A stretch of 64,000 nt of DNA from Nitrososphaerales archaeon (GCA_030041295.1 JASHOD010000074.1:107085-171084), one strand, 5' to 3'; positions 51,705 to 59,670 are shown, counted from the first letter of the stretch. The notes: generated from the sequence alone by a model not told the origin. Translations and numbers: made by a program.

Positions 51705-52362
51705 ACGCACTTACCTCCATTCCGTTTTTTGTGAAAGAGAAATTGAAATAACCTGGGAGAGGCGGGGTGCCTCTCATTTTTCTGATTCGTAATAATGGAA
51801 TTACCTTCAGCCCTTCTTCGTACAGCTTGAGCTCAATCACGCCATCGAACAACTGTTGCATTGCAGCAATGACGTTGGGAGAATGCATCCCTTCTTCCAA
51901 GGTTGCTAGTACAATGCTGTCGTACTGCTTTACCTCTTCGAAAAGCTGGGACATGAATTTGTATATCGTCTCGGGCTGGTTTAACATGAGCAAAGAAGAA
52001 AGTACGTCGGTTACGATTCTGATCTTTCGGTCTGAGTTCTTCTTTAGCACCTCTTTGATATTGTAGGAAATTTTGGCGAGGTCGTTTATCTCAAACTTGA
52101 TTTGACCTCCACTGTTCGCAAACCAAAAAGGCACCTTATGAGAGAAATTAACATCAAAAGCTCTGGCATCCTGAAGGACTTCTGATGCAGAAAGTCTTGT
52201 GGCGTAGATGCAAAAATCGTTCCGAGCAAGTGCCGATAAGGTAAACCAGTATCCGAGGGCCTCTTTGCCAATTCCTGGAGGACCTACTATCAATATGGAT
52301 GATCTCTCGGGATAACCGTCCGTAAGAATGCTGTCTAACGAGGGCTGCCCGGTAGAAACCAA
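51694..52362 (-). CDS. Rad55/KaiC-like GKE ATPase D, first gene of array
   Basis: 222 residues from a TTG at 52362, chosen because all family copies begin (M)VSxGxxSLDxxL; the frame extends to another TTG at 52395. P-loop GPPGIGKEALGYWF with Glu instead of Ser/Thr, Walker B-type KIRIVTDVLSSLLML, family block TLEEGMHSPNVIAAMQQLF. The gene is divergent from the cupredoxin gene; an AT-rich TATA-like element at 52431-52440 can serve either direction. It starts the eight-gene run D-C-B-A. Confidence 0.88.
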   Translation of the reverse strand: MVSTGQPSLDSILTDGYPERSSILIVGPPGIGKEALGYWFTLSALARNDFCIYATRLSASEVLQDARAFDVNFSHKVPFWFANSGGQIKFEINDLAKISYNIKEVLKKNSDRKIRIVTDVLSSLLMLNQPETIYKFMSQLFEEVKQYDSIVLATLEEGMHSPNVIAAMQQLFDGVIELKLYEEGLKVIPLLRIRKMRGTPPLPGYFNFSFTKNGMEVSAYVK

Positions 52363-52480
52363 AAGCGAAAGCAATCTCACCTGAAATATCTGCAAATCAT
52401 AAGGTTATCTCGAAAACACTAAGGGGACGGGTATAATTTATCGAAGATTCGTCTTTCTATTCAGGCTAAGTGTGGATTAG

Positions 52481-52494
52481 TGCACAATTGTACA
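52481..52494. promoter_or_regulatory. Palindromic TGYACAATTGTRCA element at cupredoxin gene start
   Basis: TGCACAATTGTACA is symmetrical except for one position and overlaps the A of the proposed ATG. A TATA element (TATAATTT, 52432-52439) is placed to start transcription near 52460, so the palindrome would lie in the leader, a common operator position. A similar element occurs at 59087-59102. Confidence 0.4.
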
Positions 52495-53387
52495 TGTCTT
52501 GTGAAATAGTCAGTAGAACGAACTTCGAATTGCCGACAAGCACAGAGAACTACTATAGACAGGGAAAGGATTGTTCGGAGGCCATAGGCACGTCCACAAG
52601 GTCGACTAGAAAGCAACGCTATCCGTTTGCTCTCTGGGTGATATTTGCCGGCCTTGTCTTTTCTGGCCTTGACCTGCTTTATGGAATAATTCCAGATCTA
52701 AGAAATCTGTTCTACTTTGACCCATTTATTGGCGTGGTCGGATGTTTCGTATTCCTTTGTTTCGTCTCTGCTTTTGGCGTTATCTTGACGAGGCGTAGAT
52801 GGAGTTTTGTGTTATCGGTAGTAGTGAGTTTGGGATTTGTTCTGCCCTCACTTTTTGTTTACCCAAAGCCAACCCAATTTACTACCTTTGTAATCGCCAC
52901 TTCAAGTATAGGCATACTTATTCTCGTCGCGATTTTGTCCTTTCTTTGCCTGCTAAACCTAAAGAAGGGGCTGAGTCTGAAAAAATATCTGTCTAGTCCA
53001 AAGTCTTATGGAGGTATGCTCACAATGATCGTACTCATTTCAATCATAAGTGCAATGTCAATCGGGGCGTATGAAGCCGGAAATTCTCAGACAAGTAATT
53101 CATCCGTGACAGTCCTAATAGTACCTGGAGCGAGCAAATCCAATAATCCAACTGGACATTTTTCTCCTCAAAATGTAACGGTAGTTATAGGGATTAACAA
53201 TACAGTGGTCTGGATAAATCACGATTATTCTATACACACGATAACCAGCAGGAACGGACTCTTCGGCTCGGGATTACTGAATACCGGCGACAAATGGAGC
53301 TACACCTTCCACACGGTTGGTTACTTCTCATATTACTGCTCAATCCACCCTTTTATGATGGGGACCGTGGTCGTAAAAAACGCTTGA
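52494..53387 (+). CDS. Five-span membrane protein with C-terminal cupredoxin domain (copy 1)
   Basis: 297 residues from ATG at 52494; the frame also has a GTG at 52470. Five spans (about residues 45-185) precede an extracytoplasmic blue-copper domain (about 200-297). The type I copper ligands are His in HDYSIHTIT, Cys and His in YYCSIHPF, and Met in FMMG. It may carry electrons at the outer membrane face or sense or bind copper. The paralogue at 58158 shares both parts (FGLVFSGLDLLYGI-type first span and the same ligand pattern). Its TGA overlaps the ATG of the next gene by one base. Confidence 0.87.
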   Translation: MSCEIVSRTNFELPTSTENYYRQGKDCSEAIGTSTRSTRKQRYPFALWVIFAGLVFSGLDLLYGIIPDLRNLFYFDPFIGVVGCFVFLCFVSAFGVILTRRRWSFVLSVVVSLGFVLPSLFVYPKPTQFTTFVIATSSIGILILVAILSFLCLLNLKKGLSLKKYLSSPKSYGGMLTMIVLISIISAMSIGAYEAGNSQTSNSSVTVLIVPGASKSNNPTGHFSPQNVTVVIGINNTVVWINHDYSIHTITSRNGLFGSGLLNTGDKWSYTFHTVGYFSYYCSIHPFMMGTVVVKNA

Positions 53388-53863
53388 TGATTTCAGAGAT
53401 CATCGGCGCAGCCGAGGCGGGACTCGTAGCGGGTCTCTTAATGACGTCCTCTGAATTTCCTTTTTGGAGACAATGGGGAATGACTGGGGTTGGAGAGTGG
53501 CAGGTTGATACAGTCATCTTCTCAAGAATCTTGCTTCAAAGAAAGACCTTGATTGAAGAACATGGATTTCCAAGGTTGACTGTTGCGACTCATCTTTTAA
53601 ACGGCATCATAGCGGCGGTGGCATTTCAGCTTCTTTTGCCGCTATTCTATTTGATCGTGCCTGATTCAAGGATTTCAATTCTTTACGACACAATTGTGTA
53701 TAGTTTCGTGCTCTGGATAATCTTTCCAACGCTCGGAAGGACCACATTTGAAACCATGGGACAAATCCGAATTTCAAATCGCGGCTTGCTCGTTAGCCTG
53801 CTGTCTCATTTCGTTTACGGCATTTTCCTGGGACTGTTTCTCCAACTGTTGGTTAGAAATTAA
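53387..53863 (+). CDS. Four-span membrane protein, tandem paralogue 1
   Basis: 158 residues from the ATG in TGATG that overlaps the cupredoxin stop. Four hydrophobic segments. Shared with the next gene are EFPFWRQWGMTGVGEWQ near the N-terminus, a histidine segment ATHLLNGIIAAVAF and a C-terminal GRTTFETMGQIRISNRGLL. No named family is recognised. Tight coupling to the cupredoxin gene suggests a joint role at the membrane. Confidence 0.75.
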   Translation: MISEIIGAAEAGLVAGLLMTSSEFPFWRQWGMTGVGEWQVDTVIFSRILLQRKTLIEEHGFPRLTVATHLLNGIIAAVAFQLLLPLFYLIVPDSRISILYDTIVYSFVLWIIFPTLGRTTFETMGQIRISNRGLLVSLLSHFVYGIFLGLFLQLLVRN

Positions 53864-53866
53864 GCT

Positions 53867-54349
53867 ATGTCATTAGTCTTGGATTTGCTCTGGGGGTCGG
53901 TCGCAGGTTTTTTAGCTGCAATAGTTATGACTCTCGTCGAGCTTCCCTTCTGGGAAAGATTGGGGATTGAGGGAGTGGCCGAGTGGCAGATAAACTGGGT
54001 TATGGTATCCCAGATGAACAAGAAATGGAAAGCGATATCAAAACCAAAACTTTCTTGGACGTTGGCAAGTCACCTTTCGCACGGGGTTGCGGCAGGGATC
54101 GTATTCGGGCTATTATTTCCAATTTTCCTCTTCTTCAGCCGATTGCCTGATGTGTCTGCTTTGTGGATCGGGTTAGTCTATGGTGTCGGTTTGTGGATCC
54201 TTTTCGCTTACTCTGGTCGTAGGACCTTCGAATCCGTGGGCAAGATAAGAATCACAAATAGGGCCCTGTTAGGAGCGCTACTTTCGGATTCGGTATATGG
54301 TTTTGTTCTAGGATTGTTAATTTGGATTGTGATCTATTCGAAGCCCTAA
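53867..54349 (+). CDS. Four-span membrane protein, tandem paralogue 2
   Basis: 160 residues, ATG three bases after the previous stop. Corresponding segments are ELPFWERLGIEGVAEWQ, ASHLSHGVAAGIVF and GRRTFESVGKIRITNRALL, so it arose by tandem duplication with its neighbour. Conserved Trp, His, Arg and Glu residues within or next to the spans hint at a specific function, which is unknown. Last gene of the cupredoxin operon; convergent with the SDR gene. Confidence 0.75.
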   Translation: MSLVLDLLWGSVAGFLAAIVMTLVELPFWERLGIEGVAEWQINWVMVSQMNKKWKAISKPKLSWTLASHLSHGVAAGIVFGLLFPIFLFFSRLPDVSALWIGLVYGVGLWILFAYSGRRTFESVGKIRITNRALLGALLSDSVYGFVLGLLIWIVIYSKP

Positions 54350-54371
54350 ATCACTTCGCGTATTCTCTGAT

Positions 54372-55211
54372 TCAGTTGCCAAGACCAGATAGTTTCATAC
54401 TGATATTCCAGAGACGAGTCGATTCTTCTTTGTTGAACGGTGCAGGCTTTACCTTTCTTTTGTAAAAATACTTGCCAGTGATTTCCTTTACCTCTGGCGA
54501 AGTAGCTACGTACACAAGTGTCTCTGCTCCCTTTTCTGGGCTCAAGTAAAACGGTCGAAGCAATCTGATTCCAATTCCGACGAGACCCCCTTCGTCTCCC
54601 AAGTGTGTTCGAACAGCTCCCGGATGTATGCAATTGACAGTTAAGCCCGAGCCAGACAATCTCTCCGCAAGCTCCTGCGTAAACAGAATCTGAGCCAGTT
54701 TAGATTGTCCGTAGGACTTTATTGCGTTGTACCTCTTTTCCATTTGCAGATCATCAAAATCTATGTGCGCATGAACACTTGATGCCACATTGACGACTCG
54801 AGACGGCGACGCCGCCTTTAGAACATCAAGCAATAGATTCGTCAAAAGAAACTGCGACAGATAATTCACGACAAACACTTCCTCAAGACCATCCTTTGTG
54901 ACAACGCGTCTCCCTTCGACAACTGCTGCATTGTTCACGAGAACATGCAACTTGTCGTGTTTTTGCCTGTAACCCGCGGCCAATTTTCTTACAGAATCAA
55001 GCGAAGATAGATCTGCTAACATCAATTCTACAGACTTGTTGCCACTCAAGCTCATGATTTCATCTTGAGCTGCGACCCCCTTCTGTTCATTGCGACAGAC
55101 GATGATCGTCGTTGCGCCCATTTTGGCAAATTGAGTTGCGGCAGCTTTTCCGATTCCCGAATTTGCCCCTGTAACGATACAAATCTTTCCCGCTAGCGGA
55201 GCAGATTGCAA
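54372..55211 (-). CDS. Short-chain dehydrogenase/reductase
   Basis: 279 residues, TTG start. Classical SDR: cofactor motif TGANSGIG (residues 14-21), Arg40 after the second strand (VCRN) favouring NADP(H), NNAA at 93-96, catalytic Ser144/145, Tyr167 and Lys171 (YGQSK). Pattern closest to retinol-dehydrogenase/WW-oxidoreductase-like SDRs, which act on hydrophobic alcohols or ketones. Substrate unknown. Confidence 0.92.
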   Translation of the reverse strand: MQSAPLAGKICIVTGANSGIGKAAATQFAKMGATTIIVCRNEQKGVAAQDEIMSLSGNKSVELMLADLSSLDSVRKLAAGYRQKHDKLHVLVNNAAVVEGRRVVTKDGLEEVFVVNYLSQFLLTNLLLDVLKAASPSRVVNVASSVHAHIDFDDLQMEKRYNAIKSYGQSKLAQILFTQELAERLSGSGLTVNCIHPGAVRTHLGDEGGLVGIGIRLLRPFYLSPEKGAETLVYVATSPEVKEITGKYFYKRKVKPAPFNKEESTRLWNISMKLSGLGN

Positions 55212-55244
55212 CTACTAAACGCGCTCGACTTTTAGCTCCGGATA

Positions 55245-55883
55245 TCAAGTATGCTTTGGAGACGTCACAGCCTTGATCCCAATAATGCCTCTAGACACTT
55301 TGCCTTCCGTTATTTTGAGGGCATAAGAATTGAGCACTCCGCGAATAAACTGTTCAGCGCACGACGTCGTTTGAATAGAGCTTCCCGCGCCCAATGCCCT
55401 AATTTCATAGATCACTTCCTCACCTTGAATTTTTTTGAATTCGATTTTTTGAGCAGGGAGAAGAACTTGGAATTCTTCGATGACTCTCCCTAGATCCTCA
55501 GGATTCACCGCCGACATTTTGAGAAAGTCTCCGAGCCTGACACCCTCATCATACCAGGCCTTGAGGAGCCAGTCCTTCTCGTCGTGGTACATTCGCTCGA
55601 TAAGTTTCTCAACGAGATCTTCAGGAAGAACCAAGCATCCAACGTCCTTCATCATGCTTACGAACTTCCAAGCTGGATAGATCTGTTTTGGATTCCCTCC
55701 GCTTTTTGTGACTTCGAGAACTGCAAGAAGTGATTCGTTAGCAAGTGCATATTGAGTCTTGTTTTCTTTGCCGGCTTCAAGAGATAATTCGTCAGAAACT
55801 GAATCTTCAACCGCAATATTTGTTCTGCCCAATTGGAGATTTTCTCTCTTCTGATTTTTGAAGAAGTATAAGCAGCTGTACAT
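55245..55883 (-). CDS. Uncharacterised protein, possibly ligand-binding regulator
   Basis: 212 residues from ATG at 55883; the longer TTG frame to 55949 would overlap the divergent gene and lies outside a likely promoter (ACTATATC, about 25 bases upstream). The central part is helical and charged (DLVEKLIERMYHDEKDWLLK), and the C-terminal part (EVIYEIRALGAGSS ... CAEQFIRGVLNSYALKITEG) resembles the 4-vinyl-reductase-like (V4R) fold used for small hydrophobic ligands. That likeness is weak. It is 33 bases upstream of the SDR gene on the same strand. Confidence 0.6.
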   Translation of the reverse strand: MYSCLYFFKNQKRENLQLGRTNIAVEDSVSDELSLEAGKENKTQYALANESLLAVLEVTKSGGNPKQIYPAWKFVSMMKDVGCLVLPEDLVEKLIERMYHDEKDWLLKAWYDEGVRLGDFLKMSAVNPEDLGRVIEEFQVLLPAQKIEFKKIQGEEVIYEIRALGAGSSIQTTSCAEQFIRGVLNSYALKITEGKVSRGIIGIKAVTSPKHT

Positions 55884-55885
55884 AA

Positions 55886-55913
55886 ACGTACATTGAACGT
55901 GATATAGTCCGCC
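55886..55913. promoter_or_regulatory. Shared promoter element, copy 1
   Basis: ACGTACATTGAA followed after four bases by ATATAGTCCGCC. The same 28-base unit recurs at 58106-58133 with 23 of 28 bases equal. It lies between divergent genes (starts at 55883 and 55941) and contains the TATA-like ATATAG, so it can act as promoter plus operator. Confidence 0.5.
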
Positions 55914-55940
55914 CTTTATCAAAAACTGTGCTCGCGAGAA

Positions 55941-56399
55941 ATGGCCCAAACGAAGACGGAATTGAGGCGAAGAGAAGTGTCCCTGCAGTCTTCCCCACAG
56001 GTCCTAGTGCCTTTTATCTGCCTAATTTGCTCAGGAATATTCTTACTTGTCCTCGGTATCACTATATTTTGGATTGATTTTATTCCTGCGTTCCTCGTCT
56101 GGCGCAGGTACCGGGTTGGCTATCTTGCATCAATCATCTATTCTGGATATTCGATTTATTTATTCGTCACCGGAATATTTCCTGCACTGCCAACTTTTTC
56201 AATTCCTTTGCTCAGGGATTTCTGGAAGGTCGTTTTTTTGGGTGCAATTGTCGTTCGTTCGCTCGTAATCGCATTTTCTATCCTGGGAATCAAGTCGGTC
56301 TACGAATTTGACAACTTGAAGAAGATAGGAGCTTTTAGTCAATCGGCAGTAAGGGACCTATTCTCTTCGGATGAAGGTCAACATTCCACTATCACTTAA
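55941..56399 (+). CDS. Membrane protein, about three to four spans
   Basis: 152 residues, ATG start, with spans at about 23-48, 52-80, 95-118 and a soluble tail. No family recognised. Divergent from the gene at 55883 across the shared promoter element and followed after 50 bases by the KaiC-like gene. Confidence 0.6.
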   Translation: MAQTKTELRRREVSLQSSPQVLVPFICLICSGIFLLVLGITIFWIDFIPAFLVWRRYRVGYLASIIYSGYSIYLFVTGIFPALPTFSIPLLRDFWKVVFLGAIVVRSLVIAFSILGIKSVYEFDNLKKIGAFSQSAVRDLFSSDEGQHSTIT

Positions 56400-56449
56400 A
56401 TAACACGTATGATTTTGTCCAAGAATGTTGGGAAGAAGGAATATCAATT

Positions 56450-57202
56450 ATGGCAACAAAAGTAACCGAAATGAATGAAGTTAAGAGCAGCGGGATCCCA
56501 GGACTTGATACTCTTCTAAGTGGAGGTTTTTCTCAAGGAAGAGTTATACTAGTTTTGGGAGAACCGGGAACGGGGAAGACGATATTCATTTCCCAATTTC
56601 TCTACGGAGGGACAACTCAGGGAAACGAAAATAGCATGTTTATCGGAATGAACGAACCCAAATCCCGTTTTATGATTGAGATGAGCGGCGTAGGAATGGA
56701 CTTTGACGCTTTGGAAAGAAATGGAAAGTTCTCTTATGTCGATGCGACCGAGGTTAGGCGTATACCAGAACAAGCCAAAGTTGGAAGAATACATGTAGGA
56801 GGAAGGGAGCTCGGACTGGTTAATCTGATTGACATGATGCAAGAAGGGATGGCGAAAGTCACTCCGAAGCGTATTGCAGTTGATTCTATTTCTGATCTCG
56901 TCTTCAGATTTCCAACAATTGAGGAGAGAAGGCCCGTCATTTTAGATATTATAGAATCACTTCAAACGACTGGTGCCACATGTCTTCTCACAAGCGAAGT
57001 ACTTTCTACAGGGGAAGAAAGAACAGTGCAACCGGAGGAGTATCTCGCGGAAGGAGTTATCCTCCTACGAAGATTGCCTAGAAAGGGAATGAGAAGCGTT
57101 CAAGTTCTGAAAATGAGGGGACAAAAAGTAGACACAACCCCGAGACCTTATACCATTACCGATAAGGGTATTGAAGTCTACGCATCAGAAGAAATTTATT
57201 AG
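56450..57202 (+). CDS. Canonical KaiC-like (RadA-superfamily) ATPase
   Basis: 250 residues, ATG start. Single RecA/KaiC domain with a normal P-loop GEPGTGKTIF (about residues 38-47), the family opening SGIPGLDTLLSGGF, a Walker B-type strand RIAVDSISDLVF and the KaiC-type ending VLKMRGQKVDTTPRPYTIT. Archaeal one-domain KaiC proteins are often encoded beside signalling genes. It differs clearly from the GKE ATPases nearby, with which it shares the overall fold only. Followed after 19 bases by the flavin-fold protein gene. Confidence 0.9.
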   Translation: MATKVTEMNEVKSSGIPGLDTLLSGGFSQGRVILVLGEPGTGKTIFISQFLYGGTTQGNENSMFIGMNEPKSRFMIEMSGVGMDFDALERNGKFSYVDATEVRRIPEQAKVGRIHVGGRELGLVNLIDMMQEGMAKVTPKRIAVDSISDLVFRFPTIEERRPVILDIIESLQTTGATCLLTSEVLSTGEERTVQPEEYLAEGVILLRRLPRKGMRSVQVLKMRGQKVDTTPRPYTITDKGIEVYASEEIY

Positions 57203-57221
57203 AAGAAAAGGGCAAGTTGAC

Positions 57222-58031
57222 ATGTCTGAAGAAGCGCTGTCTGCTCACGCAAGTCCAGCCACTCTTCCGACAGAGGTCATTGATGTCCTAAAATCCACGA
57301 AGATCGGTTATCTCTCAGTCATTTCAAAAAAAGGGGATGTTTATAGTTACCCGCTCGCTTTCCATTTTTCAAAATACAAAATCTATCTTATGACAGTGAA
57401 GGATTCACCCAAAATCAAGTTCATGAAGGCAAATCCTAACGTTTCCTTTCTAGTTGACAACAAGAAACTTGCCCTCGAATGCTGCGGGGCGATGGTTCAG
57501 GGAAAGGCCAAGGTCTTAAGCGTGGCGAAAATGATGGCAACTGTCTACACAATCGGCCCTAAGAGCCTACTAGAATGGAACAAGAAATATCCAGGATTAT
57601 TGACGTTCTACGCGAAAGGGAAGGATCTCCCGGAAGAGAGAAAACTGTACAAGTACCGCTTCATTCGAATCGAACCAAGCAAGATTGTATACTGGCAGGG
57701 ATACAAATTCGGGAAGTACATCCCTAACAAAGAATCTGAAAAAGAAGAATTATCGCAGGAATCGTTGGATCCCTCCAATTCAGAAAGTTTCGCGAACATG
57801 CTCGCGACCGTTGACGAAGAGCTGGATTCCGATAAGATTCCGGCTGATCCAGGTTGGTTGAGTGAACTAGAAAGTGCTACGTCAGAAGGGATTCTATCGA
57901 GCGATGAGGGGAGAATCATCAATATGAACAAGAAGCTTCTAGGCGTGGGACAGAACGTGCGCCCTGGAGAGCTCTCGGTGGGCGAGAAGAACCTTCTCAA
58001 GAAATGGAAAGACTCGAAGAGTCGAGACTGA
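57222..58031 (+). CDS. Pyridoxamine 5'-phosphate oxidase-fold protein with acidic C-terminal extension
   Basis: 269 residues from ATG at 57222 (longer frame to 57171 overlaps the KaiC gene). Residues about 12-150 form a split barrel of the FMN/F420-binding type (IGYLSVISKKGDVYSYPLAF, KIYLMTVKDSPKIKFMKANP, VSFLVDN), which covers flavin or F420-dependent reductases and PNPOx. The C-terminal 110 residues are acidic and Ser-rich, probably disordered, ending in a short basic helix. Gene order with the KaiC-like ATPase suggests a redox input. Confidence 0.8.
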   Translation: MSEEALSAHASPATLPTEVIDVLKSTKIGYLSVISKKGDVYSYPLAFHFSKYKIYLMTVKDSPKIKFMKANPNVSFLVDNKKLALECCGAMVQGKAKVLSVAKMMATVYTIGPKSLLEWNKKYPGLLTFYAKGKDLPEERKLYKYRFIRIEPSKIVYWQGYKFGKYIPNKESEKEELSQESLDPSNSESFANMLATVDEELDSDKIPADPGWLSELESATSEGILSSDEGRIINMNKKLLGVGQNVRPGELSVGEKNLLKKWKDSKSRD

Positions 58032-58105
58032 GGAGAAGACTGTCCATCCCAAACCGACAATTACCGGAATCAAAGAATTGACCTGGTGTGCGCATTTGTG
58101 AATAG

Positions 58106-58133
58106 ACGTACACTGAATATCATATAGTTCGCC
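58106..58133. promoter_or_regulatory. Shared promoter element, copy 2
   Basis: ACGTACACTGAA followed after four bases by ATATAGTTCGCC; see copy 1 at 55886. The ATATAG is about 35 bases before the ATG at 58158 and 18 before a TTG at 58140, a suitable promoter position for the second cupredoxin gene. Confidence 0.5.
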
Positions 58134-58157
58134 TCGCTTTTGATATTCGAGTTAGAA

Positions 58158-59036
58158 ATGAATCAGATATTAGCTGCTGAAAGTCAGAATACTCAAGAGA
58201 AATCAAATGACACTTCCGCAGTTTCGACATTTGCGACAACACGAAGAAAGGTTACGCCTTTTGCGATCTGGGTAATAGCATTCGGATTAGTGTTCTCCGG
58301 ACTGGATCTTCTATATGGGATCAGCGGAGATCTGCCCAAGCTTTCCGTGTCTTCAGATCCTTTCCTTGATTTGATGGTCCTGTTTATTGTTGTGTGCTTT
58401 GTCGCAACGGTGGGCACGATTCTGCAAAAGGCATGGGGCTATATCCTTGGGGCACTTGCAAGCATCAGTTTCATAGTTGCGGCAAACGCGATCAATAGCT
58501 GGATTCCGACGCTGTCGCACCCTCAGGACTACAATACATTCATCGTCGCTGACAGCATAGTTCCGATCCTCGTCTTAGTTGCAATTCTTGCGGTACTTTG
58601 CATCTTAAATCGAAAGAAGGGGCTGGATAAGAAAAAGTACCTCCTGAGCCCTAGATCCTTTACAGGTGTTTTGACTGTCGCAATCGTCGCCTTGGTCGTG
58701 GTCGGAGCTGTAGTAGGCGCTTCAATATCTTCTAGTGCCAAAAGCACAAGTGGAACAGTAGTGTCAATTTCCATCGTGAACGGGGCCTTCAATCCATCCA
58801 GTTCAACTCATTTTGTTCCCGCTACAGTAACTCTAGTTATTGGCCAGAACAACACAGTCACTTGGACTAACAACGATTACACAATTCACACTGTTACGAG
58901 CAATTCCAACCTGTTCAACTCTGGTTTGCTCAACCATGGAAATTCCTTTACGTTCACTTTCATGACCCCCGGAACATTTCCCTATCACTGCTCAGTTCAC
59001 CCATTCATGACAGGCACAATAGTTGTAGTTCAATGA
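58158..59036 (+). CDS. Five-span membrane protein with C-terminal cupredoxin domain (copy 2)
   Basis: 292 residues from ATG at 58158 (TTG at 58140 is an alternative). Paralogue of 52494: TPFAIWVIAFGLVFSGLDLL begins span 1, and GLDKKKYLLSPRSFTGVLTV precedes span 5. The cupredoxin domain carries His (NDYTIHTVT), Cys and His (YHCSVHPF) and Met (FMTG) as type I copper ligands. A Ser/Thr-rich linker joins the spans to the copper domain. It is not followed by the membrane duplicates that accompany copy 1. Confidence 0.88.
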   Translation: MNQILAAESQNTQEKSNDTSAVSTFATTRRKVTPFAIWVIAFGLVFSGLDLLYGISGDLPKLSVSSDPFLDLMVLFIVVCFVATVGTILQKAWGYILGALASISFIVAANAINSWIPTLSHPQDYNTFIVADSIVPILVLVAILAVLCILNRKKGLDKKKYLLSPRSFTGVLTVAIVALVVVGAVVGASISSSAKSTSGTVVSISIVNGAFNPSSSTHFVPATVTLVIGQNNTVTWTNNDYTIHTVTSNSNLFNSGLLNHGNSFTFTFMTPGTFPYHCSVHPFMTGTIVVVQ

Positions 59037-59086
59037 TCCTACGAGGGAGACGTAATCGTTTCTTAGCTTTAACTGGACAGACGAAA

Positions 59087-59102
59087 TGTACAACATTGTA
59101 CA
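59087..59102. promoter_or_regulatory. TGTACAA-N2-TTGTACA inverted repeat
   Basis: Perfect 7-base arms around CA, in the gap between cupredoxin copy 2 and the SRPBCC gene, 71 bases before the ATG at 59173. It resembles the palindrome at 52481. Candidate operator. Confidence 0.45.
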
Positions 59103-59172
59103 AGAGTACACATAGGAAATTAAGGTTGTTAGTTCCTAACTAATTTTTGGCGAAAAGAGAGATTATGAGAAT

Positions 59173-59670
59173 ATGACCAGATTAAAGAAGACAACAACGA
59201 TTTACGCGCCGATAGAGCGAGTTTTCGAGTTCGTCGACGATCCAAATAATGTAGCAGAGTATTCTGTTGGAGTATCCCGAGTCAAAGGATCAGTTAGAAC
59301 TGAGCAAAGGGTCGGAGATGTCATGACTCTTACTTACACAGCACTTGGGATACGATTTGACGAAGAATTTACCTACACAAAATACGAGAAACCGCACATT
59401 CTTATTTCGAAGGTATCGGGCCCGATGAGTGGAACATTCCATGTAACCTTAGAGCGAGAAGCTTCTAACCAGACGCTTGTCTCTCTGGAGGTCGAATATG
59501 AAATTGCAACCAGTGCCTTGAGAAGGGTGATGAACAGGCTCTTTCTTGAGCGCGTCAATGAGAAAAATCTAGATCGGACGTTGGGGAACATCAAGATGAT
59601 GGTTGAAACTGGTTGGTTCAATGAGACTCGAAGGGAGAAACCTACGCGAAGTCAAGAAACCATTGCATAA
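59173..59670 (+). CDS. SRPBCC/START-like lipid- or ligand-binding protein
   Basis: 165 residues, ATG start. Polyketide-cyclase/CoxG-type SRPBCC fold: begins TTTIYAPIERVFEFVDDPNN, with the beta-strand series GDVMTLTYTALGIRFDEEFTY and a long C-terminal helix (RVNEKNLDRTLGNIKMMVE). Binds hydrophobic ligands in a deep pocket; no catalytic assignment. It lies 71 bases before ATPase E of the GKE family. Confidence 0.87.
   Translation: MTRLKKTTTIYAPIERVFEFVDDPNNVAEYSVGVSRVKGSVRTEQRVGDVMTLTYTALGIRFDEEFTYTKYEKPHILISKVSGPMSGTFHVTLEREASNQTLVSLEVEYEIATSALRRVMNRLFLERVNEKNLDRTLGNIKMMVETGWFNETRREKPTRSQETIA

Noticed and set aside
54346..54633. 95-codon minus-strand frame at the end of the SDR gene
   Set aside because: It overlaps the SDR C-terminus in another frame on the same strand and has no coding character of its own.
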